Shown: positions 9,543 through 18,672 of the stretch, piece after piece | Position numbering within the stretch: position 1 is the first letter of the stretch | How the letters are laid out: every line of letters begins with the position of its first letter | DNA from: Vibrio ostreae | GTDB taxonomy: Bacteria; Pseudomonadota; Gammaproteobacteria; Enterobacterales; Vibrionaceae | Assembly: GCF_019226825.1 (NCBI RefSeq) | Contig: NZ_CP076642.1 | Location: 1,240,001 to 1,304,000, forward strand | Direction: 5' to 3' | Length of the DNA: 64,000 bases | Translations under genes and position numbers: made by a program | The notes under the pieces: generated by a model | Databases searched by the model: none | What the model saw: the letters and a program-made list of their open reading frames with translations, nothing else | Told to the model about the DNA's origin: nothing

Positions 9543-9582
9543 TAAAAAAAACCGAGGGCAAAGTTGCACTTCACCCTCGGTT
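9543..9582 (-). terminator. Rho-independent terminator of the DUF3316 gene
   Basis: A 9-bp stem (9550-9558 with 9574-9582) around a 15-base loop, followed on the minus strand by seven U from 9543-9549. Confidence 0.85.
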
Positions 9583-9607
9583 AGAATATCAGCTGAGCGT
9601 GGTTAAA

Positions 9608-9952
9608 TTAGCTCTGGCCTCCACGCATTGTGTATTGGTAGTCGACATCAACCAGTGCACGATATTGGATCTGACCTTCTTTCGGTGCAAACGGCTCGAC
9701 TTTTACTTCTGCATCAGTCACTTTTAAACTTTCTGTCGCAATTTGGGCGTCAAAGATATTCAGCTCCTGAGCCAGTTTTTCGGCCGGTAACTGATTGAGT
9801 TGGTCAACCAGCTTAAAACCTGCATCATACGCCTGCTGCTGTGACTGATATGCATCAGTAGCGATGGTGGTTTCTTTTTCTGCCGTATTCACTGCTGCGA
9901 AAGCGCCAGCGCTCAGGGACATAGTTGTTAAGATCACAAGTGCTTTCTTCAT
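9608..9952 (-). CDS. DUF3316 small secreted protein
   Basis: This 114-residue protein has a signal peptide (MKKALVILTTMSLSAGAFA) and a mature part that fits the DUF3316 family found in vibrios. The start at ATG 9952 is preferred to the longer frame (9967) because GAGGAGAAAAG sits just upstream. The function is unknown; the export signal and small size suggest a periplasmic protein. It is monocistronic, with its own terminator. Confidence 0.8.
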   Translation of the reverse strand: MKKALVILTTMSLSAGAFAAVNTAEKETTIATDAYQSQQQAYDAGFKLVDQLNQLPAEKLAQELNIFDAQIATESLKVTDAEVKVEPFAPKEGQIQYRALVDVDYQYTMRGGQS

Positions 9953-10368
9953 AACTTTTCTCCTCATCTTTGTGCGACATGCACAGTTGCATATTAGCTA
10001 TGCATGTAGGTGTGCATGTTAATAGCATGTCAGGCTCAGTCAGGAGCGCGATAGCATTTTGTGAACAAATTTTACATATCTCTGGTCGTGCTGGATTTGC
10101 TGACAGTGTGATTTTTTTGACCAAATATTGAATCAGCCATGAGTGTATGCTGATGTTTGGTTGCGCTGAAGATGGAATCTAACCCAATAAGATACCAATT
10201 ATTCAATCAATAATGATGTAGGAATTTGGAAAGCACACAACATTATAAGAATATCGTACGGTATATTGCTTTTGGAATATGATTTTTTATGAGAAAACCT
10301 CGCTTCTTTTACGGGATGATGTATGAAATCCTGAATTTTCCCGGTTTTCCCATAGTTAAGGTATGATC
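9953..10368. other. Intergenic region between DUF3316 and LPMO genes
   Basis: This 416-base divergent spacer must hold the promoters of the DUF3316 gene (left) and of the LPMO gene (right). I see no RNA gene or clear operator. The right half (10180-10330) is AT-rich. Confidence 0.5.
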
Positions 10369-11551
10369 ATGAAAAATCGAAATTTTCGCCTCGTAACCTG
10401 CGCAGCACTGCTGTATGGTTCTGCATTTTCATTTCAGGTAAATGCTCACGGTTGGGTTGAGTTTCCAAGTGCCCGCCAAAATACCTGTTATGAGGATGGG
10501 GGGTTTTGGAACAATACGATTCCTAATGCCGCCTGTCAGGCAGCGTTTGACCAATCGGGCACTTATCCGTTTGTACAACGTAATGAGCTATCCGCCAACG
10601 TAGTTAACTATCAGGACATCAATGCGGTTAAACAACTTGTCACGGATGGTTCACTGTGTGCGGCAGGTGATAGTGCTAAGTCCGGCCTGGATGTTCCTTC
10701 TCCCCATTGGCAAAAAACGGCTGTTACTTTGGATGCAAACAATCAGATTGAGCTAGTTTTTCATGCTACAGCTGCGCATAACCCATCGTTCTGGGAGTTC
10801 TACCTGACCAAGCCGGACTACAACTCCTCTGCGTCGTTAACCTGGGACGATCTGCAGTTAATCGATACCGCAGGTAATACGACTGTCTCTGCTGATGGCA
10901 AATACCATCTCAATGTCACTTTCCCGACTGACCGCAGCGGCGATGCGATTCTTTATACCCGTTGGCAGCGCCAAGACCCGGCAGGGGAAGGCTTTTACAA
11001 CTGCAGCGATATCACTTTTTAGTACACAGGGCAGTTCAACCTCTCCGGATCAGCCGGATGTATCGACGCCGGCCGCAGATATGACGGCACTTGGCTATTT
11101 TGTACCGCAGGGTTTTGGACCGGTGGAGTCCGGAGATACCGTCAGGCTGCGTACCTTTGATGTAAATGGTAACGAGCAGGCAGATATCCGTTTGGCGATT
11201 AAGGCGAACAACAGTTCAACCTGGGCCGCAGAGCTGGCCGGGCAGTTTAATCAGCTACAAGGTAATAACTGGTTTATTGGTATCTGGTCTGAAGAGATGG
11301 AGCACTACATGTTTGATACCAGTAACATCTATGCCAACCAGGTGTTTGCCCCCAATGCCTCTTACAGCTATCAGTTGTCTCTGATTAAAGAAGGCAGTGT
11401 ACCCGCCGAGCAGGCCGACAATGCCTGGGATAGCGCTACCGTGTATACCGCAGGTGATGTCGTGATTCACGATGGTCGCGAGTGGACCGCGCAGTGGTGG
11501 ACTCAGGGTGAGCAGCCGGGCACCACAGGCCAGTGGGGCGTGTGGCGCTAA
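10369..11551 (+). pseudogene. AA10 lytic polysaccharide monooxygenase with C-terminal chitin-binding module, split by a one-base shift
   Basis: The first part encodes a signal peptide ending QVNA and then HGWVEFPSARQ, the N-terminal histidine of the copper brace of chitin-active AA10 oxidases, and stops at TAG 11020-11022 after SDITF. One base later in the next frame the protein continues (STQGSSTSPDQP) through a middle domain to a CBM5/12 module (WDSATVYTAGDVV, then WTAQWWTQG). The join lies in the T5 run 11016-11020; four T give one protein of about 394 residues. Enzymes of this kind oxidatively cleave chitin outside the cell. ATG 10369 is preferred to 10363 for AAGG spacing. The catalytic domain is intact in either case; only the linker, middle and binding modules depend on the shift. 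Confidence 0.88.
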
Positions 11552-11572
11552 TCACATCAGGCGATTGATCTT

Positions 11573-11593
11573 AGGGGGCATTAGCCCCCTTTA
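11573..11593 (+). terminator. Terminator after the LPMO gene
   Basis: A 7-bp G/C stem (11573-11579 with 11584-11590), a four-base loop and a short T run, 21 bases after the stop. Confidence 0.7.
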
Positions 11594-11725
11594 TCGCTTC
11601 TGACGTATATCTATGGGATGACCGTTTGGTGAGAGTATCCTTACTAGTGAAAGCAAGGTAGACTCCAGGTTTGGTCGATCTCGCGCAGTGATTATGCGTT
11701 GATATTAAAGCAAGGCACGTGACTT

Positions 11726-11941
11726 ATGCTGGAAAAAGAAAATCTGATTAAACTGGCACGAATGCAAATGCCATTTGGCAAATACGCTGGCCGTGCACTC
11801 ATCGATCTACCGGAAGAGTACCTGCTGTGGTTCGATAAGAAAGGCTGGCCGAGCGGTGAACTAGGCGATTTGCTCAAGCTGTGTTTAGCTCTCAAAATTG
11901 AGGGGTTAGACAGTGTGGTTAAACCTTTGAAACGGATGTAA
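11726..11941 (+). CDS. DUF3820 family protein
   Basis: This 71-residue protein carries the DUF3820 core: MPFGKYAGRALIDLPEEYLLW and then GWPSGELGDLL. Function is not established for the family. It is the intact reference copy for three degraded copies of its 3' part further right (about 23.8, 26.35 and 27.85 kb). It marks the left edge of the accessory region. No strong ribosome site is seen before ATG 11726. Confidence 0.85.
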   Translation: MLEKENLIKLARMQMPFGKYAGRALIDLPEEYLLWFDKKGWPSGELGDLLKLCLALKIEGLDSVVKPLKRM

Positions 11942-12118
11942 CTCCTCAGGGTGATACTAAGTCAGCTAATAGATTTTATCTTAGGCATGTCAGAACGTTA
12001 TCTTGTTATATGCCTCCTCAGCACACCTTTGGACATTTCCGAGTTACGATGGGACGGAATCAGCCAAACTTTCAGATAACTTATTGTATTTCAAACATGC
12101 CAAATAACTACAAAGTAG

Positions 12119-12463
12119 TGGCCAGTTTTGCTAAACCACTACACGTTGACCATTCTACGTTTAACTGAGACCACAACCAGTTACAACTGTTCACTCTGAC
12201 ACCGCTATGGCGTATTGTGGGGGTACCTAACTTGCAATGAGGTTCAGGTGGATGTCGGGCAGTTTGGTCTGGGAAGTTACGAATATGGTGACAAATACAT
12301 AAGCTTTAAGCATTGTAATCAATGCGGTTGTGTCACGCACTACACCGCAACTGAAGCGTGGGATAGTGGTTGTCTGGCGGTGAACTATCGTATGTTTGAT
12401 CCCAGAGAGGCGGCGGACATCGATGTCCGCAACTTAGATGGCGCTGACAGCTGGACGTTTTAG
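12119..12463 (+). pseudogene. GFA-like (DUF636) zinc protein with an in-frame stop
   Basis: The downstream part (from 12215) encodes FKHCNQCGCVTHY and AVNYRMFDP, typical of the C-terminal half of GFA/DUF636 proteins, zinc proteins related to a glutathione-dependent formaldehyde-activating enzyme. Upstream in the same frame the sequence reads NCSL-stop-HRYGVLWGYL, where the family expects C-x-x-C followed by R/H. The stop TGA at 12197-12199 sits exactly where the second zinc cysteine (TGC/TGT) belongs, so I read it as a nonsense change. The N-terminus is unclear; 12119 is simply the first codon after an earlier stop. No good start exists for the remaining 82 residues, which begin at a TTG. Confidence 0.6.
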
Positions 12464-12482
12464 GATTAATACCCGTTCACTA

Positions 12483-13352
12483 TCAGCAATACTCCAGGAT
12501 CCACTGCTTAAATAGAGTTTGCGCTTTGGTCTCAGTTTGACTTTGGAGTTTTGTTAGCCAGTACGATCCGCTGTCGAGAAAGATATCGAAGGGTTGGATG
12601 AGCTTCTCTTCCATGAGTGTCTTTTCAAACATAACGGGAGGCGCTAATGCAATTCCGAATCCCTGAATTGTGGCTTCAATCATCGAAATAGATGAATCAA
12701 AGGTGATGCTGTTGAGTCTGGACTTAGGTAGCGGTATATGAGCTTGTTGAAACCACAACGCCCACTCCTCAGGATTATATGAACGCAGCAAGGTGTAGCC
12801 CAGAATGTCCTGCGGTTTCTCTAAGTGATGGCCGATCGTTTTGTTGCAAAGCACGGTTAAAGGGGCAGGAAACAAATGCTCTGCTTCGGTCGCATGCCAT
12901 CTGCCTTTGCCATAACGAATAAAGAAGTCCAGCCCTTCGGACACGGGATCCGCCACGTTGTTGTTGGTCGAGATTCTGACATCGATATAGGGAAAACGTT
13001 CATTGAAGTCTTTGATTCTTGGGAGCAACCAGTTCAGAGCGAAGGTACCCACAGCACCAACACTGACCACTTCTCGGTGAATTCCTTGTTCAAGCATCTC
13101 TAGCGTATCGGTCATACTGTCAAACGCATTTTTAACCACCGGCAATAACATCATTCCTTCATCGGTCAGCGCTAATCCCCGCGGAAGACGATAAAACAGC
13201 GCTACCCCCAGTTGCTGCTCCAACATCTTAACTTGCTGACTGATCGCCGCCTGCGTGACACAGAGCTCGATAGCGGCTTTGGTGAAGTTCAAATGCTTAG
13301 CAGAGATAAGAAATGCCCTCAGGGCATTCAACGGCAGATGTGTGATATTCAT
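12483..13352 (-). CDS. ampR: AmpR-type LysR regulator
   Basis: This 289-residue regulator has the LysR helix-turn-helix (LNFTKAAIELCVTQAAISQQ, about residues 21-40) and a sensor domain that follows AmpR closely: VGTFALNWLLP, ISTNNNVADPVSEGLDFFIRY, LLRSYNPEEWALW and the C-terminal GSYWLTKLQSQTET. AmpR senses muropeptides from cell-wall recycling and activates the divergent ampC. Here it is divergent from a class C beta-lactamase gene with 144 bases between starts, the classic ampR-ampC layout. The regulator is intact while its target is broken. Confidence 0.88.
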   Translation of the reverse strand: MNITHLPLNALRAFLISAKHLNFTKAAIELCVTQAAISQQVKMLEQQLGVALFYRLPRGLALTDEGMMLLPVVKNAFDSMTDTLEMLEQGIHREVVSVGAVGTFALNWLLPRIKDFNERFPYIDVRISTNNNVADPVSEGLDFFIRYGKGRWHATEAEHLFPAPLTVLCNKTIGHHLEKPQDILGYTLLRSYNPEEWALWFQQAHIPLPKSRLNSITFDSSISMIEATIQGFGIALAPPVMFEKTLMEEKLIQPFDIFLDSGSYWLTKLQSQTETKAQTLFKQWILEYC

Positions 13353-13496
13353 GATTAGATCTTAGTTAAACTTATGGCTGAGTTCAGTTTTAACACATTG
13401 TTCTCTGATACGTCTATCCTTACGATTGGCGTGTTTTTAGAGTGATACATATTAAAAACCAATAAGTAATAGTTATAAATGGAGAGATTCACTTCA

Positions 13497-14676
13497 ATGT
13501 GTGTGAGAAGACTAACCATCAATGCAGTATCTCTAGCTATGTTGTTTGCGCCTGCCGTTAACGCGGCTGGCGTGGGAGAAAAAACTAAAAAACGAGGTCG
13601 ACAAACAGGCTCAAGCATTGATGCAGAACTACCATATTCCGGGTATGGCGTTTGGTGTTGTCGTTGAGGGAAAAGCGTATTTTTACAATTACGGTGTGGC
13701 TGACAAAGCGCAAAACCAGCCTGTTTCTGAAGCGACGATTTTTGAGTTGGGTTCGGTCAGCAAAACATTCGCAGCCACGCTAGCGAGCTACGCGCAGGTG
13801 AAGGGGCAACTGTCGTTAATGGATACGGCGGAGCAACACATGCCAGAACTGAAAGGCAGCACCATAGGTACGCGAACCTTGCAAGAGTTAGGAACGTAAT
13901 TCGCAGGCGGGTTGCCGTTGCAGTTTCCAGATACGGTGAAAAACAATCAGGATATGGTTCAGTACTATCGAAATTGGGGCGAAGCGTATCCAAGTAACAC
14001 TAAAAGGCTCTATTCGAACCCCAGTATTGGTCTGTTTGGCTATATCGCCGCGTTAAGCCTAAAAGAGGACTACGCGTCCGTTATGGAAAAAAACGTGTTT
14101 CCAGCACTGAGTATGCCCAATACCTACATCAATGTGCCGGATAATAAAATGAAAGAGTATGCGTTTGGCTATAACTCGAACGGCGACGCCGTGAGAGTGA
14201 ATCCGGGCGTACTGGATGCAGAGGCGTATGGGGTCAAGTCCACCAGTTCGGACATGGTACAGTACATCAAAGCCAATCTGGGGTTGACAGTGGTCGTACC
14301 TGATATACAGCAGGCACTGGTCAATAACCGTGCTGGCTTCTATCAGTCCAGTACTTTTACGCAAGGTTTGGCGTGGGAGATGTACCCGTATCCCAGCAAA
14401 CTTAATGCTCTTTTGGAAGGCAATTCGACGGATGTGATCATTAAGCCTCAAACCATCCAGCTCAACACGCCGCCGACACCACCGACGAACGAGGTATGGG
14501 TCAATAAAACAGGCTCGACTGGTGGATTTGGTGCTTACGTGGTTTACATTCCAAGCAAAGAAGCGGGTATCGTGATTCTTGCCAATAAAAACTACCCAAA
14601 TCAGGAACGAGTGAAAGCGGCATTCCGTATTCTGCAGGTAGGACTAGACAGAAGTAAGCGCAACCAGGGTAGATAA
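13497..14676 (+). pseudogene. ampC: Class C beta-lactamase, disrupted by a frameshift and an in-frame stop
   Basis: Translated piecewise this is a full-length AmpC (about 392 residues): signal peptide to VNA, SVSK (active-site serine), RLYSNPSIGLFG (YSN motif), and VNKTGSTGGFG (KTG motif). Two lesions interrupt it. An extra base near 13574-13576 (GGG) shifts the frame soon after the signal peptide; one G fewer restores AGVEKKLKNEVD. A TAA at 13897-13899 lies in ELGT-stop-FAGGLPLQ, just before the conserved AGGLPLQ. All catalytic motifs remain. AmpC hydrolyses cephalosporins in the periplasm and is normally induced by the adjacent ampR. The frameshift could be a read error, but the substitution-type stop suggests real decay. 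Confidence 0.85.
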
Positions 14677-14764
14677 CGTTTAACACTCATGTCCGCGATT
14701 GGCGAGCATGGGTGTTTGTTTATTGAACCAATAGGATGGTGAACACGGCCCCCTGATTAATCTG

Positions 14765-15178
14765 CTATGCCAACTTCAACTGACCACCTAAATTCTCGGT
14801 CATCGCTCTGGCGAGAGAAAGCCCGAGGCTAAACCCTCAACATTACTGCGGCTTGCATCCACACGATACAGACGCTCGAAGATCAGATCTTGATATTGGG
14901 GAACGATACCGATTCCGGTGTCCGTGACCTGAATCTTTGTCAGGTTATCGTCGGTACGTTGGGCCGCTAAGCGTAACCTGACCGCCAGGTTGTGTGTACT
15001 TAATGGCATTATCAACCAGGTTATCCAGCACTTTAGTCAGTTTGTCCGTATCAGACTGTATACCAGTGTTTCGTCGGTGGTAACGCGCAATTCGATCTGT
15101 TTTTCGTCAGACATATCTTCATACCAACTGGCTACAGTATACATGACCTGATGGAGGTCGGTGGCCTCTGTAAACCAC
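14765..15178 (-). pseudogene. Remnant of a sensor histidine kinase (ATPase domain)
   Basis: On the minus strand, pieces in different frames line up with the HATPase domain of a two-component kinase: DLHQVMYTVASWYEDM, then DKLTKVLDNLVDNAIKYT (N box), QVTDTGIGIVPQYQDLIFER (G1 box), and GLGLSLARAMTENLGG (G2 box), ending at the stop 14765-14767. At least two frame changes (about 14830 and 15010-15055) separate them. The sensor and phospho-accepting histidine parts are missing and no response regulator is adjacent, so this is a relic. Confidence 0.75.
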
Positions 15179-15198
15179 TACACTATAAAACGAAGACG

Positions 15199-15390
15199 TT
15201 ATTTTTTACTCGCCATCAAATTTATTTGTGACATCCTTTTCCGAAGTGCTTTATGCATATTATTCAGCGCATAAGGCTTCATTGTCTTCCATTTCTGGCA
15301 TTCTTCTCGAGTTCTACCACACCCAGTACACCATCCTTTCGGACCTGAAAAATCGCACACATCAATACATGGGCTTTTTTGCTTTTTCAT
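15199..15390 (-). CDS. DUF1289 cysteine-rich small protein
   Basis: This 63-residue protein has the DUF1289 pattern SPCIDVCDFSG, then WCTGCGRTREECQKW: four cysteines that could hold a metal. Family function is unknown. It lies 39 bases downstream of, and on the same strand as, the metal-chelate ABC operon, so it may be co-transcribed with it. Confidence 0.82.
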   Translation of the reverse strand: MKKQKSPCIDVCDFSGPKGWCTGCGRTREECQKWKTMKPYALNNMHKALRKRMSQINLMASKK

Positions 15391-15429
15391 TGCATTCTCA
15401 CAACGTTATTGGCTAAATAAAACACCTAT

Positions 15430-15867
15430 TCACATTTCAAGCAGAAGCTTGTCGATGCTTGATTCAAGTGTACGTAGACGATTGAGTTCCTCGTATAAAC
15501 GCTGTTCTAAGTTTTTAAAATTAAGCGGCAAAGTACGCTGACATACACCATAACTGCTATCCAACATTTTATACCCTTTCCAACCATTGATTCGCTCGGC
15601 TTCCAAACTCAACAACTGACGAATAAATTCAGCTTGCTGAGGGCAGTCTTCTTCGGCATGCACACACACTGGGAAAGACTTGCTCTTAATCTGAGGGGAC
15701 TCAATAAATGTTTCAAAATGAACGCCGCCTTGGTTGTGATTAAACCAATTCTGCTTATAGAGCTGTAAGTAGTTACCTCGATTATAAATTTCCCAGTCGT
15801 CACCAAACCAACTCGACTGTCGTAGCATTTTTTCTAGGTTACGGAACACACCTTTTACATCTTTCAT
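15430..15867 (-). CDS. Unknown protein, last gene of the metal-chelate ABC operon
   Basis: I do not recognise this 145-residue protein. It has no signal peptide or membrane segment, so it should be cytosolic. The N-terminal half is rich in aromatic residues (SSWFGDDWEIYNRGNYLQLY). The middle has a cysteine pair (CVHAEEDC), and the last 30 residues have leucine heptads that suggest a coiled coil. It starts four bases after the permease stop, so it is translated with the importer. A role in handling the imported metal or chelate in the cytosol (as FhuF-like reductases do elsewhere) is plausible but only inferred from position. Confidence 0.6.
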   Translation of the reverse strand: MKDVKGVFRNLEKMLRQSSWFGDDWEIYNRGNYLQLYKQNWFNHNQGGVHFETFIESPQIKSKSFPVCVHAEEDCPQQAEFIRQLLSLEAERINGWKGYKMLDSSYGVCQRTLPLNFKNLEQRLYEELNRLRTLESSIDKLLLEM

Positions 15868-15871
15868 CGCA

Positions 15872-16870
15872 CTAACTTTTCTTCCAAACTAAATACAAAA
15901 CAAACACACCACCAATCGCTGCAGTAATAATCCCAACAGGTAGTTCTTGCGGCGCAAGTAATGTGCGACTGAGTACGTCACCCAGGCTCATCATCACTGC
16001 GCCCCATAATGCAACGAGAGGTAGTGCACGCTTGTGAGTCATTCCTGAAAACGGTCTTATCAAATGTGGAACCATTAAACCAATGAATCCCACCACGCCG
16101 GTTATAGCGACGATTGCCGCAGTACAAAACGCGCAACAGATAAATATTTCACTGCGTAGGCGGTGAACATTCATCCCCAGCGAGTGAATTGTCTGATCAC
16201 CAACCAATAGTGTATCGAGGGCGCGATATCGTTTAATCGACAGCAAGACAACAACGGCAACGCCTAACAAAGCAAAAAGCAAATTATCCCATCGCGCCAG
16301 TCCTAATCCTCCCATAGTCCAGAAGAGTATGGAGCTGGCAGCGCGCTGGTCGCCCGAGTAGATAAGAAAGCTCGTCATCGCACCAAACAAAAATGAGATG
16401 GCGAGCCCACATAACACTAAGTTGTCGTTCCCGCGCTTTTTTTGCATCGAGAACAGCATAATCACCGCTGCAGCAGAGACAAGACCACCACTAAATGCAG
16501 CAATGGGTAGTGACCAAATACCGAGCAAGTCCCCCAAGCGAGTGATCACTAACACCGCGCCAGCCGAGGCTCCTGAAGATAAACCAAATAGAAATGGATC
16601 AGCCAAATCGTTGCGCGTGGCGGTTTGTAGTAAGGCTCCAACAATTGCAAGCCCAGTTCCAGCAATAATCGCAAGCAGTGCTCTCGGTACGCGCAGATCC
16701 AACAAAATTCTGCTAGTCATCGACATCTCTTGTGAACCGATGGCTGCCATTCCATCCCAAACCTGCTGAACAGAAAAAGTCATCGAACCACACATTAAGC
16801 TAAATAGAAATATCGAGAATAGTAGGGTGATCCCTAATACCCACATCCATGAATAGCTGCTCATTCTCAT
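15872..16870 (-). CDS. FecCD/BtuC-type ABC transporter permease
   Basis: This inner-membrane permease (332 residues from ATG 16870; GTG 16873 and ATG 16864 are alternatives) has the family motifs ATRNDLADPFLFGLSSGA, the coupling loop VVGFIGLMVPHLIRP, and a C-terminal LPVGIITAAIGGVFV. Only one permease gene is present, so it probably works as a homodimer as BtuC does, unlike the heterodimer at the left edge. The substrate class of such importers is ferric siderophores, haem, cobalamin or other metal chelates. The gene sits between the binding protein and the unknown 145-residue protein. Confidence 0.88.
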   Translation of the reverse strand: MRMSSYSWMWVLGITLLFSIFLFSLMCGSMTFSVQQVWDGMAAIGSQEMSMTSRILLDLRVPRALLAIIAGTGLAIVGALLQTATRNDLADPFLFGLSSGASAGAVLVITRLGDLLGIWSLPIAAFSGGLVSAAAVIMLFSMQKKRGNDNLVLCGLAISFLFGAMTSFLIYSGDQRAASSILFWTMGGLGLARWDNLLFALLGVAVVVLLSIKRYRALDTLLVGDQTIHSLGMNVHRLRSEIFICCAFCTAAIVAITGVVGFIGLMVPHLIRPFSGMTHKRALPLVALWGAVMMSLGDVLSRTLLAPQELPVGIITAAIGGVFVLYLVWKKS

Positions 16871-16886
16871 CACTTAAATAACCGCA

Positions 16887-17837
16887 TTACTGAGCAAAAG
16901 CACGAGCCATCTTCTCAACAGCATCTATATTTGCAGGTCCAGGCGTTAGTTGTTCATATCGAAGCTTAATATAGCGTTTGTTCTTAACAGCCTTGGTGTA
17001 TTTCATCAGCGGATGTTGTTCGAGATAACGCTGCAGTTCACTCGCGCCGTTGGCATTTTGGTAATCAAGTAAGATGATGACATCTGGGTTTTCCTTCGCA
17101 ACCGTTTCCCACGAAGTAGTCGCCCAGCTAGTTTGCATATCATGCGTAACATTGACACCACCAGCCACTCGAATCATAGCGTCTGGCATCGCATACTGGC
17201 CTGCGGTAAACGGCTTATCTTGACCAGAATCGTATAAGAATACCTTAGGAGCTTTGGCGTTAGATGTAGGTTTTGGTAAAGCCGCAATACGTTGTTTCCA
17301 ACCGTTGACAAGTGCATTAGCCTTATCTTGACGGTCGAAAATCACGCCGAGTTTCAGAATGTCTGTATAGAGTAAGTCCATGCTGGCACTCTTTTTCTGC
17401 TCGGATCGCGTGTGGACGCAGCTTTCACTCAGAACCAATGTATCAATCCCATAAGGCGCTAATGTTTCAGGTGTCACCTCACCGCCCACTTTCATGCCAT
17501 AATTCCAACCCGCGAAGAAGAAATCGACCTGCGCTGCCATCAAGGTTTCAAGCGATGGATATTTAGGTGCCAGCTCTGGGATCCCCCCCAACCGATGTTT
17601 AAACTCCGGTGACATCTTGTACCAACCGGTAATGCCTGTAACACCAGCCATATCATCTTGTAGACCCAAAGCAAACGCCATTTCAGCCATGTTGATATCG
17701 TGAAACACCGCATGAGTTGGGTGCTTCTCAATCGTTAATGGAATTCCACAACTGTCTACTGTCACCGGATATTGGGTTGTCGTTGCTTGCGCGGCGGCGA
17801 TAGGCAATAAAAGTGAAAATACAACTTTCCATTTCAT
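16887..17837 (-). CDS. Periplasmic metal-chelate binding protein of the ABC importer
   Basis: This 316-residue protein has a signal peptide (MKWKVVFSLLLPIAAAQA) and a two-lobe TroA/BtuF-type fold: YPVTVDSCGIPLTIEKHP opening, a long linking helix, and PDVIILLDYQNANG and AVKNKRYIKLRYEQLTPGP in the second lobe. Similar proteins are often labelled as siderophore, cobalamin or F420-0 binding proteins; none of these labels is secure here. Two histidines or cysteines in the first lobe (CVHTRSE) are noted but no binding role is claimed. It is the second gene of an operon behind a Zur-like dyad, so a zinc chelate is a possible ligand. Confidence 0.85.
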   Translation of the reverse strand: MKWKVVFSLLLPIAAAQATTTQYPVTVDSCGIPLTIEKHPTHAVFHDINMAEMAFALGLQDDMAGVTGITGWYKMSPEFKHRLGGIPELAPKYPSLETLMAAQVDFFFAGWNYGMKVGGEVTPETLAPYGIDTLVLSESCVHTRSEQKKSASMDLLYTDILKLGVIFDRQDKANALVNGWKQRIAALPKPTSNAKAPKVFLYDSGQDKPFTAGQYAMPDAMIRVAGGVNVTHDMQTSWATTSWETVAKENPDVIILLDYQNANGASELQRYLEQHPLMKYTKAVKNKRYIKLRYEQLTPGPANIDAVEKMARAFAQ

Positions 17838-17866
17838 GAAGTCATTCCTGTTAAAAATTTGAGTGA

Positions 17867-18634
17867 TTAAGATGCAGCTTCAAAATGATGAACTGCGTTG
17901 TTGAGATGTGGGTGTTGAAAAGTCAGCACATTTAACCCAAATATTGGCGTGATATATTGGTTGCTTAGTATTTCTTCCGGCGAGCCGCATTTCACCGCAC
18001 GCTGATTGTCCATGAGAACCACTTTATCGGCGAAAGGCGCAACCAGTTGTAAGTCATGTAATACTGCGATACAGGCTACGCCTTTGCGTTTTATTAGAGC
18101 GAGCAATTCTAGACGCGCTAAAGGATCTAAATGATTGGTTGGCTCATCAAGCAGTAAAAGTTGAGGCTGCTGGGCAAAAGCTCGAGCAATATTCGCTCGT
18201 TGCTGTTCACCACCAGAGAGTGAGCCCATTTTTCGATTGCTTTTTTCGAGCAGTTTTACATCATTTAATGCGTTATCAACCGCAGCCAAGTGAGCGCCTT
18301 GACTACAACAGAAAGCATGTGGCACTCGCCCAAGACTCACGTATTCACGTACCGTTAAACGCGGATCGACATAATCATTTTGAGCGACGACGGCAATCAA
18401 TTTGGCTTTTTGCTGAGGGGATAACTCTCTGAGTTGACAACCACTAATCAGTAACTCACCTTGCACTATGCCATATTCGCCTGTAATCGATTTTAACAGG
18501 CTCGATTTACCACTGCCGTTGGTTCCGATAACCGCAAGACATGTACCATCTGCGACCTCAAACGTTGCATCAATCAACGCTTTCCAGCCTTGCGGGCTTC
18601 GAGTGCCTAGTTGCTTGACTTCTAACATCGCCAC
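17867..18634 (-). CDS. ABC transporter ATP-binding protein of the metal-chelate importer
   Basis: This 255-residue ATPase has Walker A GTNGSGKSS (about residue 37), signature LSGGEQQR (about 140), Walker B LLLLDEPTNHLD and switch histidine VLHDLQ. It is the first gene of the operon ATPase - binding protein - permease - unknown protein. GTG 18634 has GGGAA eight bases upstream; ATG 18628 is the alternative. A perfect dyad 39 bases upstream (18673-18705) is likely to overlap its promoter. Confidence 0.9.
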   Translation of the reverse strand: MAMLEVKQLGTRSPQGWKALIDATFEVADGTCLAVIGTNGSGKSSLLKSITGEYGIVQGELLISGCQLRELSPQQKAKLIAVVAQNDYVDPRLTVREYVSLGRVPHAFCCSQGAHLAAVDNALNDVKLLEKSNRKMGSLSGGEQQRANIARAFAQQPQLLLLDEPTNHLDPLARLELLALIKRKGVACIAVLHDLQLVAPFADKVVLMDNQRAVKCGSPEEILSNQYITPIFGLNVLTFQHPHLNNAVHHFEAAS

Positions 18635-18672
18635 AAATCCATTTCCCTTAAAAAGTAAATGATATTAATTAC

